NCBI GenBank assembly: GCA_002364555.1
Contig: DEYM01000143.1
Location: forward strand, 1,711-7,971
Source of the DNA: Phycisphaerales bacterium UBA3158
Lineage (GTDB): Bacteria > Planctomycetota > Phycisphaerae > Phycisphaerales > SM1A02
Direction: 5' to 3'
DNA: 6,261 nucleotides
Below the pieces are notes generated by a model. The model saw only the letters and a list, made by a program, of their open reading frames with translations, ran no database searches and had not been told where the DNA came from. Below, piece after piece: positions 1 to 5,295 of this stretch. The position numbers and the translations under genes are program-made. Numbering within the stretch: the stretch's first letter is position 1; the number at the start of each line of letters is the position of its first letter.

Positions 1-209
1 GTCGAGATGGCCACCGCCCAGACGGGCATGGACCTCCCAGCGAGAAAGAAGTCGTCTCCAGCCTCTTTTTTACGGGACACGACCGCTCCGACCAGAATCA
101 CGATCAGCATGTAGAAGCCCACGACAAACCAATCCAGAGCGACAAATTCACCGCTCTGAGGGGCTGAAGAGGGGACCTCAAGGGCCAGCAGGGGAGGGAA
201 TTCGATCAT
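1..209 (-). CDS. Sodium:solute symporter (SSS family), N-terminal fragment
   Basis: An inner-membrane transporter that would couple uptake of a small solute to the sodium gradient; the substrate cannot be told from this piece. Only the first 69 codons are present, and the gene runs off the left edge. The ATG at 209-207 opens a frame without stops to the edge. After a 26-residue polar/Pro-rich leader comes the first membrane helix (DWFVVGFYMLIVILVGAVVS, about residues 26-45), then a basic/acidic loop (RKKEAGDDF) and the motif FLAGRSMPVWAVAIS (about 55-69). The order helix 1, charged loop, FLAGRSMPxW is the N-terminal signature of the SSS (SGLT/PutP-like) family. A purine-rich GAGAAG lies about 8-13 bases upstream as a modest ribosome site. 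No other in-frame ATG, GTG or TTG lies within the 31 bases upstream that I checked. It diverges from rplU, with 86 bp between the two start codons. The family call is firm; the subfamily is open. Confidence 0.85.
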   Translation of the reverse strand, partial: MIEFPPLLALEVPSSAPQSGEFVALDWFVVGFYMLIVILVGAVVSRKKEAGDDFFLAGRSMPVWAVAIS

Positions 210-237
210 CTTTGCATCTTCTCTGCCGATCCAAGGC

Positions 238-265
238 TTGAGCGCGGTGCGAGAACGGGTATGAT
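238..265 (+). promoter_or_regulatory. Sigma70-type promoter of rplU
   Basis: A -35 box TTGAGC (238-243), a 16-base spacer and a -10 box TATGAT (260-265, five of six consensus bases). Transcription would start near 272, giving a leader of about 24 bases that still contains the AGGAGG at 283-288. This position also makes the upstream in-frame GTG at 266 unusable as a start. Called by eye from consensus; no transcript data. Confidence 0.6.
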
Positions 266-295
266 GTGCGATTCCCGATCCCAGGAGGATTTCCC

Positions 296-607
296 GTGTA
301 TGCCATCGTAGAAGACAGTGGAACTCAGATCATCGTCCGTGAAGGCGACGTGTTGGAAGTCGATCTCCGAGGAGAAGAGCAGGACGCCATCGTGTTCGAT
401 CGCGTACTGGCCATCAAGAGCGATGATGGGCCGGCCAAGCTTGGCACGCCCTACATCGACGGCGCTTCGGTCAAGGCCGAGGTCATGGGTGAAATCAAGG
501 GATCCAAGATCGACGTGATCAAGTTCAAGCGTCGTAAGGGATACAAGCGAAAGACCGGTCATCGGCAGTCTTACCTCAAGGTCAAGATCAACGAGATCAC
601 GGGCTGA
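296..607 (+). CDS. rplU: 50S ribosomal protein L21
   Basis: A component of the large ribosomal subunit that binds 23S rRNA. The start is the GTG at 296, not the in-frame GTG at 266. A perfect AGGAGG (283-288) sits 7 bases before 296, the protein then begins (M)YAIVEDSGTQ like other L21 proteins, and the 103-residue length is that of E. coli L21. Visible family features are the N-terminal YAIVEDSGTQIIVREGD, the central beta-rich part with DRVLAI and GTPYIDGASV, and the basic C-terminal KFKRRKGYKRKTGHRQSYLKVKI that contacts rRNA. In most bacteria rpmA (L27) follows directly. Here the next gene is convergent and its stop lies inside the rplU coding end (597-607), so rplU appears monocistronic. 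Expression is probably constitutive from the promoter at 238-265. Confidence 0.97.
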   Translation: MYAIVEDSGTQIIVREGDVLEVDLRGEEQDAIVFDRVLAIKSDDGPAKLGTPYIDGASVKAEVMGEIKGSKIDVIKFKRRKGYKRKTGHRQSYLKVKINEITG

Positions 608-1280
608 TTCGCGAGTCGGCAAGCAAGCCTCCAAGCTCATACCTGTCGCCACGGACATAGATCACCTGACCAAAGGTGTTGGTCATGTGCTGGTTCACTA
701 TGTTTCGGACACGTTCCACCTCGGTGGTATCGCATGGACCGGAGAAGGTGCCGGACAGTTCCGCTGGAGAAAGCAGATCGACGAAGCCCTCGGTTGCCCG
801 GGTGAGATCCAGCGACGCCTGATAGATGCTGAGGGTCATGGAACTGCTTCGGCCGGTTCCCACTGGATAGCCGAATCCACCACCTTCGTAGATTCCGACT
901 TCGCCATCGGTGATGATGATGTAACGAATCGAGAGGTTCGTCGCCGTCGAGTCGATCGGCGTCCAGCCCGGACGAGGCTGAAAAAGCATCTCGACATGGA
1001 GGATCTGCCCATCGGGCATGATTTCCTGAGTCAGCTGATCGGCGGGGATATCCGTCATCCATACCGAGGTATCGACGTAGGGATCCTCTCCGCACACGGA
1101 ATGGGAGAAGGTCATCGGTATGTAGTTGGCCCTGGTGGAGATGCGAGTCACGTCAGCACCAGTTGAAAAACCACCCACCCAATGCCTGGCCGTGTCGATG
1201 TACGCGCAACCTCCTGCAGCCATGGCCGACAGAATGACGACCGCCGCGAGGGAGTCGATGAGTTTTTCTCGTCTTGGCAT
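597..1280 (-). CDS. Putative exported lipoprotein of unknown function
   Basis: I do not recognise this 227-residue protein. The N-terminus MPRREK is basic, followed by a hydrophobic stretch (LAAVVILSAMAAGG, about 11-24) and Cys25. This resembles a lipoprotein signal peptide with lipobox AGGC, although Ala at -3 is weaker than the usual Leu. The mature part is soluble and beta-rich, with no membrane helix. It has two further cysteines (63 and 183), a Gly-rich turn TDGEVGIYEGGGFGYPVGTG (about 124-143) and a later block TEGFVDLLSPAELSG (about 163-177). The pattern suggests a beta-sandwich envelope protein, but that is inference. No Shine-Dalgarno precedes ATG 1280. A -10-like TACAAT (complement of 1288-1293) lies 7 bases upstream, which would fit a leaderless message, but no good -35 is seen. 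Its stop overlaps the end of rplU by 11 bp, and its start is 54 bp from that of ubiE. Codon use matches the neighbours. Confidence 0.75.
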   Translation of the reverse strand: MPRREKLIDSLAAVVILSAMAAGGCAYIDTARHWVGGFSTGADVTRISTRANYIPMTFSHSVCGEDPYVDTSVWMTDIPADQLTQEIMPDGQILHVEMLFQPRPGWTPIDSTATNLSIRYIIITDGEVGIYEGGGFGYPVGTGRSSSMTLSIYQASLDLTRATEGFVDLLSPAELSGTFSGPCDTTEVERVRNIVNQHMTNTFGQVIYVRGDRYELGGLLADSRISP

Positions 1281-1334
1281 GTTTTCGATTGTACTCAGGG
1301 CCTCGATCTCTCGCTGGCCCTACACTTGCCCAGA

Positions 1335-2123
1335 GTGAAAGCAGAAGAACAGAACAATCAGGATTCGGGCTGGGACAGTCGGGCACTTCAGGCCGACCCC
1401 CATGTCGACCCCGACAAGGCCTCCAGAGTCCAGGCCATGTTCGGCCAGATCGCGGCCAGATACGACCTGAACAACAGGATCCACTCCCTGGGCAGGGATC
1501 AGGCGTGGCGAAAACGTGCTGTGAAGATGGCGGCCGTATCTCCCGGGGATCATGTCCTCGATGTCGCCTGCGGCACAGGAGACTTGACCGAGGCGTTCGC
1601 TGGCTCCGGAGCCGCTGTCGTCAAGGGCATCGATTTCACGCCTGAGATGCTTGAGCTCGCCAAGGTCAAGGCCACGCGAAGAAAGCGTCCATCCGGCGTT
1701 CCAAAGCCGGTGTACGAACAGGGCGATGCCATGGCCCTGGCTGTGCCCGATGAATCATTCGACATCGTGTCGATCGCCTTTGGCATCCGCAACGTCACGA
1801 ATCCGGCCAAGGCCATCGGTGAATTCCATCGAGTGCTCCGGCCGGGAGGGCGTCTGGTCATCCTGGAATTCTGCCAACCGAGATTCGCTCCGATGCGGCT
1901 GTTCAACGGCTTCTACTGCAAGCGAATCATGCCCATGACCGCCAGCCTGATCGCTCGGGATCGAAGCGGTGCCTATCGCTATCTGCCCAGATCGGTGGAG
2001 ACCTTCAGCGAACCTGATCAGCTGGCCCAGATGATGACCGATTCCGGTTTCGGGCACATCAGCCAGATCAGAATGACCATGGGGATCTGCGCCGTCTCGG
2101 CGGGCATCAAGACACCGTCCTGA
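1335..2123 (+). CDS. ubiE: Demethylmenaquinone / 2-methoxy-6-polyprenyl-benzoquinol C-methyltransferase
   Basis: A SAM-dependent class I methyltransferase that adds the ring C-methyl in menaquinone (MenG) or ubiquinone (UbiE) synthesis. In this lineage menaquinone is the likelier product, by inference. With GTG 1335 the protein has 262 residues, near the family norm. It shows FGQIAARYDLNN and SLGRDQAWRKR near the N-terminus, SAM motif I VLDVACGTGD (74-83), GIDFTPEML (98-106), SIAFGIRNVTNP (146-157), RVLRPGGRLVILEF (166-179) and the C-terminal signature RDRSGAYRYLPRSVETF (about 208-224). All are close to UbiE/MenG. The start is uncertain. The frame is open upstream to an ATG at 1182 inside the opposing gene, but those residues are not family-like. 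GTG 1335 is the best start before the conserved region, TTG 1326 is an alternative, and neither has a clear Shine-Dalgarno. A TACACT at 1321-1326 would suit a leaderless message. It is divergent from the lipoprotein gene and 18 bp from the convergent esterase. Confidence 0.93.
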   Translation: MKAEEQNNQDSGWDSRALQADPHVDPDKASRVQAMFGQIAARYDLNNRIHSLGRDQAWRKRAVKMAAVSPGDHVLDVACGTGDLTEAFAGSGAAVVKGIDFTPEMLELAKVKATRRKRPSGVPKPVYEQGDAMALAVPDESFDIVSIAFGIRNVTNPAKAIGEFHRVLRPGGRLVILEFCQPRFAPMRLFNGFYCKRIMPMTASLIARDRSGAYRYLPRSVETFSEPDQLAQMMTDSGFGHISQIRMTMGICAVSAGIKTPS

Positions 2124-2141
2124 TTGAATCCATTCCGATGA

Positions 2142-3185
2142 TCAGCTGCCGTTCTCGCACGGGCCCCAACCATCTATGACCATCAGCAGATCGGCCACGT
2201 TCACGACGCCATCATCATTGACATCCGTCGATTCCGACGTGGTCTCCCAGTCATCGATCACCTTGAGGATGTCCTGGACATCAATCCAGAGGTCGTCATT
2301 GACATCAGCTGGACAAGCCGCTTCCGGCTTTGAATGCGTATCGAGATAGTCGAAGAGCCTATCCTTGCCTTCGTCGGTGAATGATGGAAAATGTCGGCCG
2401 CCGAAGATCTCCCAGAGCTCGGCTGATCCGGATGCCTCTTCCTCACATCCTTCGTACAACCAGCGATTCGTCTCGTCGAAGAACGTCAGCCAGTCGAGAT
2501 CGAAGCTGCCTCCGAACGTGGCCTCGGTCGAACATCCATTATGCGATGCCCAGTATTCGATGCTCGTGTTGACGCCCGGATAGGGGGTCAGTCCGATCAG
2601 TCCCCCGAGCCAGAAGATGATCGGATCAAGCGTGCCATGAATCTGCAGGACATGGATCGGATCGGTGGGATCGCAGGTCGACTGGTCGTACCACATGGCG
2701 CCGGAGATGCTCACGACCGAAGCGAAGACGTCCGAATGTTCGCAGGCCAGTCGATGGCACATGAAGCCGCCGTTGGAATGGCCGATGAGATGAATTCTTC
2801 CGGGATCGATGTCGTATCTGGACTGGATGGATTCAACCAGAGCCATCAGATATCCGACATGATCCGGATCATTGCCGAACATGTCGCAGCAGGCGTCGGT
2901 CGCATTCCAATAGAACTCGCCAACGGCATCCTGGCTGCCATCGGGCTTGACGAAGAGGTAGCCACGATCGCCGGCATCCTCCTGAAGAGGCAGCAGAATG
3001 TTGTACCAGGCCGTCGTCAGCGGCGAATAGCCATGCAGAAAGATGAGGAGCGGCATGGGCTGCCCGGAGTCGTGGTTGTCGGGCAGGAAGACGGGGACCT
3101 CGTCCGGTGGCACCTGGCCGGGCCAATCGGCATGAGCGGATGACGTTGCCAGCATGAACAGGATGATGGGGAGCAGTAATCGCAT
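2142..3185 (-). CDS. Secreted PHB-depolymerase/LpqC-type esterase with C-terminal dockerin
   Basis: A predicted extracellular alpha/beta-hydrolase of the COG3509 group (LpqC, PHB depolymerases, feruloyl/acetyl-xylan esterases), hydrolysing ester bonds in a polymer or side chain; substrate unknown. From ATG 3185 it has 347 residues. Residues 1-19, MRLLLPIILFMLATSSAHA, are a textbook signal peptide. The oxyanion region is LLIFLHGYS (about 46-54). The paired Cys99-Cys100 precedes DPDHVGYL, as in this family. The nucleophile is Ser137 in GHSNGG, the probable acid Asp187 in HGTLDPI, the probable base His265 in GGRHFPS. Residues 294-342 form a type I dockerin-like tail: DVNDDLWIDVQDILKVIDDW and DVNDDGVVNVADLLMVIDGW, bracketed by Cys291 and Cys343. 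The first loop has Leu where Gly is usual. The frame is open to ATG 3239, but 3185 starts the signal peptide cleanly and a promoter-like pair lies just upstream (3191-3218). Divergent from the next gene. Confidence 0.9.
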   Translation of the reverse strand: MRLLLPIILFMLATSSAHADWPGQVPPDEVPVFLPDNHDSGQPMPLLIFLHGYSPLTTAWYNILLPLQEDAGDRGYLFVKPDGSQDAVGEFYWNATDACCDMFGNDPDHVGYLMALVESIQSRYDIDPGRIHLIGHSNGGFMCHRLACEHSDVFASVVSISGAMWYDQSTCDPTDPIHVLQIHGTLDPIIFWLGGLIGLTPYPGVNTSIEYWASHNGCSTEATFGGSFDLDWLTFFDETNRWLYEGCEEEASGSAELWEIFGGRHFPSFTDEGKDRLFDYLDTHSKPEAACPADVNDDLWIDVQDILKVIDDWETTSESTDVNDDGVVNVADLLMVIDGWGPCENGS

Positions 3186-3190
3186 GCCCG

Positions 3191-3218
3191 ATTCTAAGAG
3201 CTTGCGATAAACGATCAA
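3191..3218 (-). promoter_or_regulatory. Promoter-like -35/-10 pair for the esterase, probably leaderless
   Basis: Read on the minus strand: TTGATC (complement of 3213-3218, four of six consensus), a 16-base spacer, then TAGAAT (complement of 3191-3196, five of six). Only five bases separate the -10 from ATG 3185, so the message would start at or next to the AUG. The spacing matches the rplU promoter in this window (also 16). No Shine-Dalgarno precedes this ATG, consistent with a leaderless message. If it is real, the longer frame starting at 3239 or 3224 is not the main product. Confidence 0.45.
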
Positions 3219-3224
3219 GCTCAT

Positions 3225-3322
3225 GATTGCATTTGGCATGGATATGCATATTCATGCCCGCAAATCAGGTAATGACGATGAATTAGAGCTTGTTTCACCA
3301 TTCATGCTTTCAAATGCATATC
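3225..3322. promoter_or_regulatory. AT-rich palindromic control region between the divergent esterase and C39-like genes
   Basis: This spacer is clearly more AT-rich than its flanks and full of related motifs. A 22-base near-perfect palindrome GCATGGATATGCATATTCATGC occupies 3236-3257, with 20 of 22 positions symmetric around ATGCAT. Its left half GATATGCAT (3241-3249) recurs inverted as ATGCATATC at 3314-3322. The block ATTCATGC-N3-CAAAT occurs twice in direct orientation, at 3250-3265 and 3300-3315, exactly 50 bases apart. The complement of 3225-3240 reads CATGCCAAATGCAATC, an inverted relative of 3303-3322. Paired inverted sites of this kind suggest binding by a dimeric regulator controlling one or both genes. 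That role is inference. Confidence 0.5.
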
Positions 3323-3374
3323 TGAGATTTATGCTGTGAACTGGTCGAGATTTGATTCATGGGGGCACGATGTC

Positions 3375-5243
3375 ATGAAAATGAAAGCGCATGCCGGGCT
3401 ACCGGCGACGGTGCTGATCTTCACGGTCGCCGTGAACGCGGCGGTATTCGCAGATGTCATCACCAGCGAATACATCTCGAGCACGAACTTCAAGTTCCAG
3501 ATAGACGACATGCCTGATTTCGATCAGCTCCGAGACACACTTGGAGCTGATGCCAATGGAGATCCCGGAGGCATGTACTGTTCCCCGACATCGCAGACCA
3601 ACCTGCTTGGCTATATCACGACACACGGCTTCGAGGATGTCGGTCCTCGTGAGGCCGACTGGGAGAACGAGGAGGACTACGGCGTCGTCACCGCCATCAT
3701 CTCGAATCAGGCATCCCTTTCATCGACGCAACCGCTCAATGGAACATCCAGCGGCAACGCCTTCGATGCACTGGTCTACTTCCTCAATGCGAGAGCGCCG
3801 GGCGTCTTCTCGGTGACATCCAATTCGGCCACCAACACGACCGGCCCCACGCTTCGGAGCATCGTCGAGAACAACGTCAATGGCGCCATCAGCATGTTCG
3901 GGTATGGAATATACGATTCACTCGGCGAGGATGAGTTCGGAAGACTCGTGCTTGACAGGAATGGTGGCCATGCCGTCACCTTCGCACAGGGTTTCTGCCT
4001 TGGTAATGACCAGGAGATCGGCTACAACGATCCCGACGACAGCACCATCACAAGCACTCAATCAAACTTCTCGCTTGATCAATACGATGTGGAGTCGACC
4101 CATTTCGTCAGATCCGACACGCTCAGCAACGCCTGGCAGCTGGGGAGCCGAACAGGCAGCCGCATCATGCGAGGCGCCACACGCTATCGAATCATCGATT
4201 CGGTGATACACATTCGTCCTCGCGGATGCTACTCATGGGATTCAAGTGAAAATCAGTTCACGATCGAATGGGCCGGAACGCTGGATGGATACAATCCCAC
4301 CAGTCTCCTGAGCGGGCCTGTCGCCGGCAACCTCACGGATATCGATCTGGGACCTCTGGGCAATTCGATCTGGTATGCGGATGAGCAAACCGGGCAGCCA
4401 TGGAGAATTGAACTGGCCAATGGAAACGCCACCGAGCTCGTGCATCCGCACGAAGTGCTGCAGCTGGAATTCGCGAGGGACTATTCGCTGATCTATCTTG
4501 GCAAGCAGCAGATCTCGAGAGTCCATCCATATGCCGAGCCCGGGGCGAACATGCCCCAGCCGCAGACCGCTTTTCTTCCATGGCATCGTGGCTACATCGC
4601 CATGTCGATAGATCACATGACCAACACCTGCTGGTTCGCTGACGAGCAGGCTGTCTTCCGGATTACAGCCAGTCTTGATGGAGATCCGAATCAGGTCCAG
4701 ATGCCTGATCAATGGCCACAGGGTCTGGACATCATGGACCTGGCCGTCACGGGTATCCCGGACATGCCGATATCGATACTCGGTCAGGATGGTCGAGTCA
4801 TGCTCTGCGGGGTGTCCGAAAGCGGGCAGTTGATCATGAAGGATGTCATCTGGACAGATGGCACGATCTCGTCGGTCCAGTTCAACGATGAAAGAGATCT
4901 GGTCGGCTACAGCGAACAGGGCATCCAGCTCCACAGAAACGTGGATGGCGACTGGTCGATGCTCGATGATCATCCGTTCAAGGGAAGGGTCTTCTCCGGA
5001 AGAGCCGTCATGGCCATGAGCCGAAGCAACTTCGATCCGCAGATGCACACCGGAGAGAAGTGGAGACATGTCCGGGATGTCGTTGGCGTCGCCGGCGACC
5101 TGAATGAGGATGGGGTCGTCGACATCGATGATCTCCTGAAGCTTCTGGGCAACTTCGGCAACTCTGGCGACGGGGACTTCGATGCAGATGGGATCGTCTC
5201 GATAGACGATCTTCTGCATCTTCTTGGGCTTTGGACGACCTGA
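3375..5243 (+). CDS. Secreted C39-like cysteine-peptidase-fold protein with propeller-like region and dockerin
   Basis: A large exported protein, 622 residues from ATG 3375. Residues 1-26 (MKMKAHAGLP... to VFA) form a signal peptide. Residues 40-220 look like a papain-like C39-type domain. MPDFDQLRD is followed by GGMYCSPTSQTN, with Cys69 as the likely nucleophile. GGHAVTFAQGF has His199 as the likely base. GYNDPDD has Asn218/Asp219 at the place where C39-like enzymes carry the 'NDP' third residue. Residues about 305-540 have recurring beta-strand units such as NSIWYADEQTGQPWRIEL and NTCWFADEQAVFRI, suggesting a beta-propeller. Residues 574-622 are a dockerin-like pair, DLNEDGVVDIDDLLKLLGNF and DFDADGIVSIDDLLHLLGLW. 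Peptidase activity is inferred from motifs only; a non-catalytic fold is possible. The frame is open to GTG 3336, but 3375 gives the clean signal peptide, with GGGGG at 3361-3365 as a weak ribosome site. ATG 3381 is a second option. Confidence 0.85.
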   Translation: MKMKAHAGLPATVLIFTVAVNAAVFADVITSEYISSTNFKFQIDDMPDFDQLRDTLGADANGDPGGMYCSPTSQTNLLGYITTHGFEDVGPREADWENEEDYGVVTAIISNQASLSSTQPLNGTSSGNAFDALVYFLNARAPGVFSVTSNSATNTTGPTLRSIVENNVNGAISMFGYGIYDSLGEDEFGRLVLDRNGGHAVTFAQGFCLGNDQEIGYNDPDDSTITSTQSNFSLDQYDVESTHFVRSDTLSNAWQLGSRTGSRIMRGATRYRIIDSVIHIRPRGCYSWDSSENQFTIEWAGTLDGYNPTSLLSGPVAGNLTDIDLGPLGNSIWYADEQTGQPWRIELANGNATELVHPHEVLQLEFARDYSLIYLGKQQISRVHPYAEPGANMPQPQTAFLPWHRGYIAMSIDHMTNTCWFADEQAVFRITASLDGDPNQVQMPDQWPQGLDIMDLAVTGIPDMPISILGQDGRVMLCGVSESGQLIMKDVIWTDGTISSVQFNDERDLVGYSEQGIQLHRNVDGDWSMLDDHPFKGRVFSGRAVMAMSRSNFDPQMHTGEKWRHVRDVVGVAGDLNEDGVVDIDDLLKLLGNFGNSGDGDFDADGIVSIDDLLHLLGLWTT

Positions 5244-5278
5244 GTAGAGTTTGAATCTGAAAATCGCAGGATGACGGT

Positions 5279-5295
5279 GGGGGAGTCAGTCCCCC
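5279..5295. other. Hairpin GGGGGA-GTCAG-TCCCCC at the convergent gene ends
   Basis: A perfect 6-bp GC-rich stem with a 5-base loop, lying where the dockerin gene (stop 5243) and the metallopeptidase gene (stop 5288-5286) converge. The metallopeptidase stop codon lies in the loop. There is no T-run on either strand after the stem, so it is not a standard intrinsic terminator. It may pause polymerase or protect 3' ends from both sides. Confidence 0.35.

Noticed and set aside
206..658. 150-codon open frame on the minus strand across rplU
   Set aside because: Antisense to an unmistakable ribosomal protein, and it overlaps the symporter start region.
687..1166. 159-codon open frame on the plus strand opposite the lipoprotein
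   Set aside because: Its translation is rich in His, Arg and Asp with no domain. The minus-strand frame has a signal-like N-terminus and a balanced composition.
1182..1334. N-terminal extension of ubiE from ATG 1182
   Set aside because: The extra 51 residues lie inside the opposing gene, do not resemble UbiE/MenG, and would make the protein longer than the family norm.
2109..2142. Possible terminator between ubiE and the esterase (GAAT-CC-ATTC)
   Set aside because: Only a 4-bp AT-rich stem and no T-run; not supportable as a terminator.
2541..3143. 200-codon open frame on the plus strand opposite the esterase
   Set aside because: The esterase frame carries the signal peptide, GHSNGG, Asp, His and dockerin. 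The opposite frame has no family features and no ribosome site.
3290..3335. Promoter of the C39-like gene (TTTCAA-16-TATGCT at 3308-3335)
   Set aside because: Only three and four of six consensus bases match; too weak to list, though a promoter must lie in or near this region.
4242..5219. 325-codon open frame on the minus strand inside the C39-like/dockerin gene
   Set aside because: It is exactly antisense to a frame with a signal peptide, peptidase-like motifs and a dockerin. Its translation has no recognisable domain, and long antisense frames are common with this codon use.
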